From Cycas panzhihuaensis (taxonomy: Eukaryota > Cycadophyta): DNA of 64,000 nt. The stretch's first letter is position 1. Every line of letters begins with the position of its first letter. Below the pieces are notes generated by a model. That model worked only from the letters and a program-made list of their open reading frames with translations, was not told the origin of the DNA and did not search any database. Both the position numbers and the translations under genes were made by a program. The stretch lies in contig CM041465.1 in assembly GCA_023213395.1 (NCBI GenBank), positions 134,671,741-134,735,740 of the forward strand. The letters are read 5' to 3'. This document shows positions 10,590 through 21,580 of this stretch, one piece after another.

Positions 10590-12457
10590 TACAAAAGTGG
10601 GGATTCAATCTATAGTTTGAAATCTCTGGGAAAGGTTAGAATTATCCTTGATGTCTTGTCTGCATCTGACATATCCCCCCTCAAGGATAATTTTGTTAAG
10701 TTTCCAACTGACACAAATCAAGTATTGATGTACCTAATTTAGGTCGTGAATGAGTGTTATTTGATCTAGAGTCAATGACAATTTCGTTAGCCCGCAGTTG
10801 TAAACTTCGTCTGTTCAAGTCTTCTTCAGACCACTGCTATCAACAGTTAATATGCCTAGTTTTGGAAGGCACCCTGAATCCACTTCTTCTGTTACTTCTC
10901 TCCATGTCACACCTTTGCAAAAAGCTCTGCACTTATAGATGGGCTTAGCACTTTGCCTTGGAACTGTGCAAAGGCTGCCCAACAATGGCCTCTTCTGCAC
11001 ATCACACAATCCAGATATTGAATGGTTTCATGAAGGCTTGAGATATGAGTTTTGATTATGTTTTAATGGTCCACACCTTGCAAACACTCAAGGATAGTGC
11101 TCCAATGCTTCAAATGTGGCTTTTATGCTTCGTTTATGGCCTCCATGCTTCATGTTGACTTCAAATATTACATACGTGGCTTTGTGCTTTATATGTGTGG
11201 TCTCTGCCCTCTATACATAGCTTCACACTATCCAAATGCATAACACTGCCCTTCACATGCATCATAATCTTTTAAAAGGAATTTTCATGTTAATTCACTT
11301 GCCCACACAAGTTTAGGCAAATAGCAAGCATAACATTATCACTTGATCCGATACATGTTGAAAGCATCACACCACCCATAGTGGCTCACAAACGCACACA
11401 ACATGCTCCACCACAATACGTGTTCACATTCCAAACAAGCTCTAAACTAAGCTCTCATCAAGTAGGATCATCATATGATGTCTCCATGTTAGAACAAGGT
11501 TTCAATACAACTAACCTGCACACAGTTTCACCATAAAGTTTCACAATATCAGAGTGTTTTCCATGAGGCTTTGTGTAATGAACACAGCCTCCAAACAGGC
11601 AATAAACAAGCTTTGAATTGGTTTGCATGGCTTCCAACATGCTCAGAATCATCTCCACCCCTTGATGCTTTAGATCCATGTTTCTAACCAGTGATTAAAT
11701 CGCTCATGAATCCAGAATTTTTACTCCAACTTGCAATGGCTAACTCCAAAGAGATGTGGGTGCAACTTTTTAAGGTATATGTGACTTTTAAACACACGTG
11801 AAGATGAGCAATTAATAATTGTGATTATAATCTAAGGTTTGCAAGCTTGGAGAAGAATATGATCGTGATTATAAATCATTGCATCTCCAACAAATCACGA
11901 TGCACCACACTAATGTTCCCACTAGCATAAATGGAGCAACAACCTTCAAACGAGAGAATCAACTCCAAAACAAGCATCTAATGCCCATATACAACATAAT
12001 GCATCACCACACTACAAATACAAGCTGAAAATTTCCTCAAATGGATCTAATCACGCCCATGGAAGGTGCCAATAGCCTTTCTATTGTCTAAACACAAGAT
12101 CTGATGCCCATCGTGTCCAAATGACCTTTAAATGGAGCCCAATACTGTTAAATCACCTTCAAAATTGGCCCAATAGGCATACGGAGTGCCCAACACGCTT
12201 AACTAACCATAGATGGCTTCAACATGAGCTCAACATAGTCTAAATAGTGTGGCCAATATTAATTTTAGACCTCAAATAATGAGAAAACTTATTGGTAGGT
12301 GAAATCCACCTCCTCAATCACCATTGCACTGTTGTGCTACTCTTTTGGTTATCAGAGAAGGTTAAAAATTGATAGATCGGGGCTCTATCAATGTTACCAT
12401 GCAGCCTTTGATCTTATCATGCCCACCAAACCTTGCCTCAATTGTGTATTTCGTTTA

Positions 12458-12469
12458 GCTCTGATACCA
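12458..12469 (-). other. Element C primer-binding site (initiator tRNA-Met type)
   Basis: The minus strand reads TGGTATCAGAGC immediately next to the right LTR. Confidence 0.85.
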
Positions 12470-12733
12470 TGTGAAGAAACATGAAACATGCATGTATTTT
12501 GAGCTACACAATCTTGATCATACACAACAAGCAACAATAAAGAGCATCGGTATACAAGACACATGATTTACGTGGGAAACACTTTTAGGGAAAAACCCAT
12601 ATAGGAAAAAAGGTTGACTACATTTTTTTCAATCTTGATTAATACATTTTGCTTGATATGGGTTGACCCATATTACAAATGCCATCGAGGGGTTTATATA
12701 ACAACCTAAACAATGCATTAATCAATGGTTGCA
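12470..12733 (-). repeat. Element C 5' LTR, part next to the PBS
   Basis: This 264-bp piece aligns with the left LTR. It is cut off at TTGCA (12729-12733), where the insert at 12734-13746 begins. The missing 90 bp resume at 13752. Confidence 0.82.
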
Positions 12734-13746
12734 TAATTCGTTCTCGGATCTTTAATTTCATAATACTCTTTAAAATGCCTTGTTATATTTATTTTTCATG
12801 TTTGTAACCTTCATTTAGTAGAAAAATGCCATTGAGATGCTTAAAAAATGCAAAGCAGGTGCAACCAAGTGGTCTACAAGTGTAACCAAGTGGTCTATAA
12901 GTGCAACTAGTGCGTCCTGAAGTGCAACCTGAAAAACGGAAAACGGAAAAATGACAAAATAGATGCGATTTTGATGTGAAAAAAGGAGTCCGTTTTGCAC
13001 GAAATTTTAGGAGGACAAGTTTATACATGTCCTCTACACAATAGAAGAAAGAAAACCCTTGAATAAATCGGTTTAAGTTGGTTTTTCAACCGTTCAAAAG
13101 TAAGTTGAAAAACTAAAACGGAAAAAAATGTTTAGAAAGAAAATATGCATAGCAGGGTTTTAAAAACTGCTGGATTTCTTCAAGGAAGAGGAGGAAGGAC
13201 GCCCAGCAGCCGTAAACGCATCAAGAGGAGCGAGAATCGTGGGGAGTTAATGCCAAATAGCTTTCCAAAGAAGAAGAACGGTTCCAAGATTAAAGACTGC
13301 GTAGGAGAACGGAAGAAAAAGAGGTGCAAGAAGAAACAGACGGAAGGAACAATAGAAAAGCGCCCAGATCTGTTCGTGGGGGCATTGAAGGAGCCCAAGA
13401 AGGCTTAGTTGCAGCAAAAGGAAGAAGAAAAAACCAGCCGTAGCAGTTCAATGAAGACGCCAGGTGGAAATCTTCTCCAAGAAAGGGTTTTCGATTGAAT
13501 GACAACCAAAACTTCACACATAGTTCGTTGGTAATGGTACCAAAGAGTATGTAACAAGCCCAAAATGCGCCCAACACTCATTTCTTCTCTCCCTACTTGC
13601 TGTAGCGGTCCTATGCATGCTCAATAGAGCACAAACATATGGAATTTTGTAAGGAAAAATCCAAATAATTTCAAAAATAATGTAACATTATTGTAATTTT
13701 GTTTCGATTAGACTGAGTCTTTACTTTTTCATTCAAATTCGGATCA
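12734..13746 (-). mobile_element. About 1-kb insert in the C LTR, probable solo LTR
   Basis: The 1013-bp insert is bounded by TTGCA on both sides (12729-12733 and 13747-13751), a 5-bp duplication. On the minus strand it begins TGATCCG and ends CGAATTA, imperfect inverted ends that fit TG...CA with one transition. It has no gag or pol motif. A lysine/arginine-rich open frame at 13145-13408 is low-complexity and matches no family I recognise. A solo LTR is the best reading; another transposon with a 5-bp duplication is possible. Confidence 0.5.
12857..12930 (+). repeat. Degenerate 21-bp tandem repeat, about 3.5 copies
   Basis: Units built on GTGCAACCAAGTGGTCTACAA repeat inside the 1-kb insert. 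The first two are very similar and the rest are degraded. Confidence 0.65.
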
Positions 13747-13751
13747 TTGCA

Positions 13752-13841
13752 ACTCTTGGTATTCGTGCCCTTTGGCTTAACATTAATTAATCACTACATA
13801 GCATTAACCATAAGCTGTTAACCTTAATTGCCACTCTAACA
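13752..13841 (-). repeat. Element C 5' LTR, outer part
   Basis: It resumes the LTR alignment after the insert (AACTCTTGGTATTCGTGCCC onward) and ends CTCTAACA. With 12470-12733 it totals exactly 354 bp, the length of the other LTR. Confidence 0.82.
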
Positions 13842-14949
13842 TTAAGTTTGAGATAATTAACCTTGAATTTTAACTTTGTAGCTTTTAACTATGTAATTTA
13901 ACTTTGAGGCTTAACCTTGAGCCTTCTAACTTGGAAAATTAACTTTGAAGTTAATTTAATGATTAATTTTAACCCTAAATTTTGTCTTGTGGCCCTATAC
14001 TAAATGGAGGGTGAGTCTTGTTTTCTTTCTATAGTGTTGTGGGGCTGAAGAAGAGACTAAAGCATTGAGGTAAAGTACTTAGTGAAGCTTTTTGACACAT
14101 TCTATGTGTAGTTTTTCAACCATGATTAAGGAGGTATAATGACAAACGACATGCTTGAAGATGAGCTACTTAAGGAAGTTGGTTTGAATATCCTCTAGCA
14201 CAATCCAATACAAGTTATTGAGTATGAATTTTATTCTTAAGAATTCCCATGTCTTCAACTTTTTAGCAGCATAGTCATGGAGTTCATGGAAGGTTTTAAT
14301 ACCTTTTCTGGTCAATCTAAGAGTAGCAAACAAGATAATTTCTCTGAGAGACGTCCACTTTGTTTGAATTTAGGGTGACCAACAAATGGAGTGTTGATTG
14401 GTCTATAGCCTTTTCTTGCATAATCCCCCACTCCAAGTAGGGGATTATTTGCACCTTTCCCAAGCTTTCCAAATGCTTTTGAATAGTGTGTTGCTTGCAA
14501 CTTCAATGGGAGCTAGGATGATCAACAAGATTTTAAGGGGTAGGGCATATTGTTTTGAGTTTAAGACAACCTAAAAACAAATTTTAGGATAGGGGTTATG
14601 CCTTTACAATCTCATGGCAATGTTGTTCAAGCATCATTTAAATATAGAGTAAGATGACTATGCTTAGGTCCTAAAAATGAATTTTTACCTAGTGGGAAGT
14701 AACATTTTTAGGGATGACCATTCCATACTGTGATGTTTGTTGGGATATAGGAGCTTAGGAGTCATAGAAAATATTATGGAAAATCCAAACTTCTATGTTA
14801 AGCCTTGGAATATGGATAGTACAAGAAGATATCTGATTATTTCATACATAGCATGGTCTTATATTGTTATGTGCTGTTTAATATTTTTATTGAAAAGAAG
14901 ATGATTCATTAGATTGGAAAAATTACATACAAGTGCATAGAGCGCAAAT
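13842..14949. other. No gene recognised; possibly LINE 3' end
   Basis: The first 130 bp carry loosely repeated TTAACTTTGA words (13840-13970). No coding motif was seen. The right part may belong to the 3' end of the minus-strand LINE that becomes recognisable from about 14950. Confidence 0.35.
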
Positions 14950-15654
14950 GAGAAGTCCACCTATCCCATCTTGGTGACTAGGCAAAGAATGCCTTTTTGG
15001 GTTATACATGGCTTCCCGTTGTTACTAAAATTATTTGTGCCAAATCCAATCACTACTTGTCGTGCTCCAAATCTTATCTAGTTTTATAGGCACCCTGTTC
15101 CCTGTCTCCATCAACTTGTACATGTGCAAGGCAACAAATTTAGCAAATGGTTTGGACACATACCATGGCTAGTCTTTCCACCACCTTTCATTACCATTGG
15201 TGGCTAAATTAATAATCTAGGCGACCAGATAGCATCGTTGTATCTCCTCCATGATGAATCTATTAGAATTCTTAAAGTGGAAATCATGCTTTAGTACATT
15301 CCACGTCTTCTATTGGCCATGTCCTCTGCCAAGCAATTGCTTGAATGTTAGTCCTTTTTTGTGAAGTCATTTGATTGTGAGCCATGGTGATTGGCCTAAG
15401 TATTTCTCTTCTTTCTAGATCAATGGCGACCACCATATAGAGTGTTGGACAAAATAAAGTCCTTTCATTGGGCTCCTTCCCTCTCTAGGTCAACCACTTC
15501 TTATAGCTCTTTTGACTTTCCATATGGTTTTGAAGATGGGCAGCTGACCACCTTGAAAGAAATTTGGGTGACGAGCATTTTGTGAAAATTCAAACTAAAA
15601 TGTGAGAAGCCAACTGGGTTAACATTGCTAAGGCTGTACTAGAGAAGAACCTTA
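14950..15654 (-). pseudogene. LINE ORF2 C-terminal fragment
   Basis: On the minus strand, broken frames show the usual order downstream of plant LINE reverse transcriptase: TWNVLKHDFHF, NERWWKD-PW, then MYKLMETGNRVPIKLDKIW. The segment ends at the target duplication of element A, beyond which the LINE resumes at 21581. Several stops are present. It would have encoded part of the non-LTR retrotransposon polyprotein. Identification rests on pattern and on continuity with the clearer RT piece. Confidence 0.55.
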
Positions 15655-15659
15655 AAGGA

Positions 15660-15983
15660 TGTTAGCGTGGTGGTTAATACTAAGCCACATGACTAATCTT
15701 AAATGTGGTTAGTTAAGTGTTAATCCAAAAGGTGCAAATATTGGAGGGTCATAACCAGTGGGTTGGCTGTATTGTTTGGGAGATTATAAAAAATCCTGGA
15801 GTCTGTTATAAAATCAATCAAGTGGAATAAATGTGATCATTTGAACTTTTGTGGTGGGTTCTTTATCAAAAGGTTTTCCGATGTAAAAATTAGTGTACTG
15901 TGCATTTTGCTCTTTGATGGTCTATTTGTTATGTATGATCAAGATCTTGTAGTTTAGAAAACATGTATGCATGTTTATTTACA
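15660..15983 (+). repeat. Element A 5' LTR
   Basis: It is 324 bp, from TGTTAGCGTGG to TATTTACA, and is directly followed by TGGTATCAGAG. Confidence 0.9.
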
Positions 15984-15994
15984 TGGTATCAGAG
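15984..15994 (+). other. Element A primer-binding site
   Basis: TGGTATCAGAG abuts the LTR end and matches the initiator tRNA-Met type. Confidence 0.85.
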
Positions 15995-17292
15995 TTGAAT
16001 GGAAGTACATAACTGAGGTTACGGTTGGGTGGAGGTGATAAGATCAAAGGTTGTGTCATAATGCTTATGAGAGCCCTGTTTGTGGTGATTTTAATCTTCT
16101 GTAACAACTAAAAGAGCGACACAAATTTGTAATGGTAATTAAAGAGGTGAAATTCACCTGCCAATAAAATATTATCATTGCATATGGTCATAAATTAATA
16201 TTGGCCACTATCTAGGCCATGTTGGGCTTGAGTTGAAGCATTCTGATACTGATTGGGCATGTTGGTCACTCCATATGCTTGTTGGGCTGCATTTAAAGGG
16301 GATCTAACAATGGTTCTCTGCATTTGGCTCATTTTAAAAATGTTGGGATCCATTTAACCTCCATTTGGCATTGTTGGGCATCAAAACTTAGTGCCAAGAC
16401 AATAGTAACGTTATTAGCACCTTATATGAGCAAAATTGACGTTGTTTTGAGCATTTTCTACTTGTAGTTTGTGGTGCATTATTGCATGCTATTGTATGAA
16501 GGTAATTTAGTGTTCGTTGGTGAGCCGTAGGTGGTAGTTTGTAAACCAATCATCTTGTTTGGAGCCGTGTGAGCATTTTTGTGGCCATTAGTGTTGTGTA
16601 AGCATTATGCGTTGGCCGTGGATGTCGTTTGAGAAGTCATGGAGGTGTGATATTAAACCTAGTGTCTTGATTTATTTTTGGACATAGGCAACTTTTGAGA
16701 AAAAGGAACCTATTATATACTAAGGTTTAAACCTTAGTAAATATATTACATATATCAAAGTGTGTTTTAGCACATGTTTTGAGTTGCGGCTATTATGAAA
16801 TAGATGCATGGGTGTGAAAAAGTTGCCAATGGCCATTTAGCATATTCCATTTCAAATTTGGAATATTCTAAGATGGAAAACCATTGCATATACACCACTT
16901 GACCATTTTGGGTCAAAATTTGCCATTTCAAGTAGAAATATTGGTGGTTTTTTAATCAGGACTTACCATTTGAAGATCATTGGACATAGCCATTTGTATG
17001 ATTTGCTAGTTGAAAGTTAATTTTTGATGGATTTTTTGCTCCCTGAAGAGTGTTGGGTGTGGTGCATTTGTCCTTAAGCCTGCAAAAGATTTGTATTGAA
17101 ATGTGTGGAGCACGTAGGTTGAAAATCTTGTTGCGGAGGTGATATTGTTGGCAAATAGAGGCAGTGTTGAGTGTGGATTGTTGTTCAAAGTTTTAAAATT
17201 TCGGTGAGGGTGTGTGAAAGTGGCGACATTTTTTTTCCATCATTTGAGGATTATTGGTTGTTGTGGGCTCAATATTTTGCACTATATACATG
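15995..17292 (+). other. Element A leader
   Basis: About 1.3 kb of untranslated leader. It contains repeated GTTGGGC words and is recognisably similar to the leader of element C read on the other strand and to that of element B. Confidence 0.55.
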
Positions 17293-18125
17293 ATGGAGAA
17301 ATTGCCACAAGTGATTTTTAATGGCAATAACTTTAGTGAATGGAAAGCGAATGTAGAGCTTGTTTTAATGGTAAATCAATTGTGGAAAATTATCGAAGAG
17401 AAGGCTACTGTCATTCCGACAGATGAAAAGGAAAAAGGGAAATTTGAGGAGAAATAATTCATTGTTGTTGGGTTGTTGAAGTTATCGTTGGCTCTAGATC
17501 ATAGGGCACCTATTCACAGCTTAGAGATGTTGTATTTGGACGAAAATAAGTGAGACATTTGAAGAAGAGAAATCAAATTGTGGAGTTGTGTTGATGATGG
17601 AACTACTAAGAGCTGCCACCAAGGATGAAAACAACACAAGTGCCTACTTAAACAAAATAATGGATTTGAAGAACAAGCTGGAAGAGATAAAGGAAGATTC
17701 AACTGACAAAGAGTTGTTGTTTACAATCATTATGTTGAAACTACTAGTCGCATTTAGTACCTTTTAGACTATCTATGCTAGAGGTGAAGTTATGGAAGGT
17801 GAAACATTTGAATCATTGAAAAGTTTCATTCTAGTCGAAGATGGTGAGTTGAAACACCATGGCATGCTTGGTGGTTCTAAACCCAACCATGCCTTAGTCA
17901 TCAAGACACAGGGAAAAGATGGTGATCAAGGGGGGAAGAATCCATAGAAGGTTGGAGAAACATCTTGAGAAAAGAAGCAGAAAAGATTTGTTGCAAAGTG
18001 CCATTACTGTAAGAGGGATGACCATAAGGAGAAGGTTTGTTGGTTCAAGAAGAGAGACCAGTAGAAAGCATACCAAGATGATAAAGGAAAGGGTGTTCCA
18101 GCTCATTGCACATAAATCTCCATTT
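17293..18125 (+). pseudogene. Element A gag remnant
   Basis: It starts at MEKLPQVIFNGNNFSEWKA, nearly the same as the gag start of element B. A stop falls at 17455-17457 and the frame then shifts repeatedly. A zinc knuckle of CHYCKRDDHKEKVC type lies near 18000. It is non-functional. Confidence 0.8.
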
Positions 18126-19400
18126 TGCCTATTGTATTAGTAGAACAAAGGGGCTTCTGGATCCTTGACTCAAGCGTGTAGAGGCACATCTCCTTCTATA
18201 AGGAGAACTTCATTGCATGGGATTCTTAATTCCAATGATGCAAAAATTATTCTTGGGGATGTGATAGTTATTCTTGTTAAAGGCATTAGGAGAGTTTCTA
18301 TTGTAGGTAGTCAGTTTGATAATATGTATTATGCACCTGAGATCTACAAATTTTTTTTGTCATCTCGAGAAATCTGCAAACAAGTATGAAGATTGAGCTT
18401 TATAAAGATAGATGCTTGATTAAGGATCCAAAACAAAACTTTTTTGTCATTGCCACCGGGAAGGTGAAGGATGATTTTTGGGTATTTGAGAAGTTTAAAA
18501 AGTAGAATAAATCATATGCCTTTGTTGCTTGCGTAGATGATATGAGTAAGTTGTGGCATGAACGTGAGTCACCTTAATTTTAAAAGCATGTCATCGATGA
18601 ACAAACTAAATATGGTGGAAGTTTGCCAAAAGTTTTGTGTTCAATTGTTGTTTGTGAAGGATGTATGTATGGGAAGCATTATAAATATCCTTTTGCTTAG
18701 TGTCATGCATGGAGAACCAAGGAGTTGGAGCTTGTCCGTCTAGATTTGATGCGGTTGCTATCAAACCTTTTGATTTCAAGAGCTCAATATACATTGGTTT
18801 TGGTAGATGATTACACCAGGAAAGCGTTGGCGTACTTTTTGAAGAGTGAGTTTAAAGTATTTGATTGCTTTTGAGAATGGAAAGCTTGAGTCAAAGATGA
18901 AAGTGACAAGAATTGTTTTTTTGAGAAGTGATAATGGCAAAGAATATGACAATAATGCTTTTAGTCAGTTATGTCTAAATCATGGCATGCCATGATGGAG
19001 ATGGCAAGGTGTATGCTGGAGACATTAAACTTGCCACCAATGTTTTGGGTAGAAGCTAGTAACTGTTGTGTATATTTTAAATAGGGTATTGACTTTAATA
19101 GTTCGTGGCATGACCCTTGAAGAGAAATGGATTGGTCCGAAGCCTGTCTTTAACCATTTAAAAGTTTTTGGGTGCATAGCATATGCACACATTCAAGATG
19201 AAAATTGAAAGAAGCTACATCGCAAGAGTAAGAAGTCTATCTTTATGGAGTGTATTGATACGAGTAAAACTTAAAACTATGGGATCTAGTGGGTAAGAAA
19301 CTTCTTGTTAGTCGAGATGTAGAATTTGTTGAGTCGTTGATACATCATGCTAATTGAGCATCGTTTGAAGGAGTCTTTTATCCATCTTTACTACCATTTC
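18126..19400 (+). pseudogene. Element A protease-integrase remnant
   Basis: Broken frames show a WILDSS-type protease motif near 18150, the GAG-pre-integrase CEGCMYGKHYKYPF near 18660, then LVDDYTRKALAYFLKS and further integrase-like pieces. Comparison with element B at 25950-27200 makes the assignment clear. Many stops are present. Confidence 0.75.
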
Positions 19401-20460
19401 TATTAGGGTCAATTCTGCAAGAGTCTATTTTTAGGAATGTGAACCTGATTCAACCAAGTGAGGAGCCTATTGTACAAAGGGAAGATGGATTGATTAATGT
19501 AGATAATGAAGAGCCATCACAAGAAGATGTATGTGAGACACTGTGTGCCTCAATGCCAATACGGCCAAGAAAGGCTATTAAAGAGTTGTGTGACATTGCA
19601 AGATCTAATAGAATGGCGAAAAACAAAGAGTCAACATACCAATAAAGCTCTAATGGTTAACACCATAGGGTCCTATGATCTTGACTCTTACGATGAGGTG
19701 AAAGAGAATCCAAAGTGGAAAGTTACAATGGAGGAAGAGTATAGTTCTCTAATCAAGAACAAGACATGGGATTTGGTCCCATTACCTTTGAAGGAGAATC
19801 TTGTTGGATCCAAGTGAGTATGTAAGACAAAGTTCCACTTTAATAGTGCAATGGAAAAATACAAAGCTTGACTTGTTGTGTAGGGATTCAAACAGAAGGA
19901 AGGGATTGACTATGATGAGACATTTGTACCTGTCTCAAAATGACAATGGTTAGGTTGATCCCTTCACTTGTAGCCAGAGATGGATGCGAGTTACATTAGA
20001 TAGATGTAAAGTGTGCATTTCTTAGTGGAGCCTAAAGGAGGAAATTTATATGGTATAGCCCCCTGGGTTCATTGAGGAAGGACAAAAGGAGTTTGTGTAT
20101 CGGTTGAAGAAATCTCTCTATGGTCTAAATCAAGCACCAAGGGCGTGGTATCCAAAGATTGATGTTGAGTTGAAGGAAGAAGTATTTGTTACGACAAATA
20201 TAAAGCTTAATTTACATATCAAGAGGACTACAAATTCGATTGTGGTGATGGTGTTATATGTTGATGATCTCATGTTGAGTCAATTATCATAAGGCAATTG
20301 TGGATGTTAAATCCAACTTGTAGAAGACCTTTGAAATGACAGATTTGGGTGTGTTAAATTACTTCTTGGGCATTGAAGTATGACAGATGGAGGATCAAGT
20401 CATTGTGTTATAGGTGAAGTACACAGTGACCTTGCTTGCGAAGTTTAAGATGGAGGGCTA
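19401..20460 (+). pseudogene. Element A reverse transcriptase remnant
   Basis: Copia RT motifs appear in shifting frames: EENPKWKVTMEEEYSSLIKN-like start, TWDLVPLPLKENLVGSK, YRLKKSLYGLNQAPRAWY, and LYVDDLM, the catalytic YVDD box near 20260. Stops lie between them. Confidence 0.8.
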
Positions 20461-21247
20461 TAAGTTTGTTTCCACACATGTGCTAAGGGCATAAAACTCA
20501 TGAAAGATATGAAGAAGCCTGTTGCAGATGTGATGTTGTATAGACACTTAGTAGGGAGTCTCATCTATTTGATTCATATTAAACTAGGTATTGTTTATGC
20601 AGTTGGACTAGTCTTTCATTATATGTAGAATCTACGGGAGCCACATTGGGTTGCAGCAAAGAAGATTCTGAGATATTTGAAGGGAACTCTTAATCTTGGT
20701 TGGGAGTACCTTTGTGGTGGAGTGGTGAAGTTGTATGGCTATACTGATGTTGACTGGGGAGGAGATTTCAATGATCGAGAATCCACCACTAGATATGTCT
20801 TTAGTATTGGCAATGGGTTTGTATCATGGCATCCAAAGAAACAACAGATAGTTGCACTATCTTCTATAAAGGTAGAGTACACTGTTGGTGTGAGCGAAGT
20901 TGTATGTAGGCACTTTTGGATATCTTTGGTATGCCTTGTAGCACCCCAGTTATTTTAGTTGACAGTTAGAGTATTATTCAATTGTCAAAGAATCCAAAGT
21001 TTCACGCACATACGAAGCACATTGAAATTTAGCACCACTACATTCGTAAACAAATCAAAGCAGGGAAGTTGCAGGTTGATTATTGTCCAAGTAAGAAGCA
21101 CCAAAGCACTTATTGAAGTACAATTCACTAAGATTCATACTAGATTGGGACTCCAAGAAGTTATTCTTGAGGGGGGCATATCAACAAGGATAATTCCAAC
21201 CTTCGTCGATGATTTCAAATAATAGATTGAATCCCCACATTTACATT
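20461..21247 (+). pseudogene. Element A RNase H remnant and pol end
   Basis: It contains YRHLVGSLIYLIHIK, AAKKILRYLKGTLNLGWEY, YTDVDWGGDFNDRESTTRY and KNPKFHAHTKHIEI, the typical copia RNase H order. It ends close to the polypurine tract with VILEGGISTRI. Frame breaks occur. Confidence 0.8.
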
Positions 21248-21256
21248 AAGGGGGAA
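21248..21256 (+). other. Element A polypurine tract
   Basis: AAGGGGGAA directly precedes the 3' LTR. Confidence 0.75.
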
Positions 21257-21580
21257 TGTTAGCGTGGCAGTTAATGCTAAGCCACAAGATCAATGTTAAA
21301 TGTGGTTAGTTAAGTGTTAATCCAAAAGGTGTGAATATTGAAGGGTTGCAACTAATGGTTTAGGCGTACCATCTAGGGGATTGTAAAAGACCCTGGGGTC
21401 CATTATAAAACCAATCAAGTTGAATAAATGTGATTGATTGATCTTTTGTAGTGGGTTTTGAACTGAAAGGTTTTTTCATGTAAAAGCCTATGTACTATGT
21501 ATTTTGCTCTTTGATGGTTTGCTTCATGTGTATGATCAAGATCTTGTAGTTTAGAAAACATTTATACATGTTTCTTTACA
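21257..21580 (+). repeat. Element A 3' LTR
   Basis: It is 324 bp, equal in length to the 5' LTR, with TGTTAGCGTGG start and CTTTACA end. Confidence 0.9.

Larger units (their letters stand above)
10225..13841 (-). mobile_element. Element C: internally deleted minus-strand copia derivative
   Basis: LTRs lie at 10225-10578 and at 12470-12733 plus 13752-13841. Each is 354 bp once the insert in the right copy is removed. A perfect minus-strand PBS lies at 12458-12469 and a polypurine tract at 10579-10589. Flanks TTAAC and TTAAG form a near-perfect 5-bp duplication. The internal part is only about 1.9 kb and holds no pol domain. Its ends match elements A and B: the leader near the PBS and the pol tail ATCCTTGAGGGGGGATAT just before the PPT. 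It is thus an internal-deletion derivative of the A/B family in opposite orientation. Movement would need enzymes from relatives. Confidence 0.82.
15660..21580 (+). mobile_element. Element A: decayed Ty1/copia element inserted in a LINE
   Basis: The LTRs at 15660-15983 and 21257-21580 are both 324 bp, with TG...CA ends. A PBS follows the 5' LTR and a polypurine tract precedes the 3' LTR. Flanks AAGGA (15655-15659) and AAGGG (21581-21585) are a near-perfect duplication. Inside, gag, protease, integrase, RT and RNase H appear in copia order but with many stops and frameshifts. It is the same family as element B and much more decayed. Confidence 0.9.

Noticed and set aside
13145-13408. Lysine/arginine-rich ORF of 87 codons as a gene
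   Set aside because: Low complexity, no family motif, lies inside the 1-kb insert, and an opposite-strand frame of similar length covers the same place.
14312-14506. Minus-strand ORF of 64 codons
   Set aside because: No LINE or other motif, and length is within chance for this composition.
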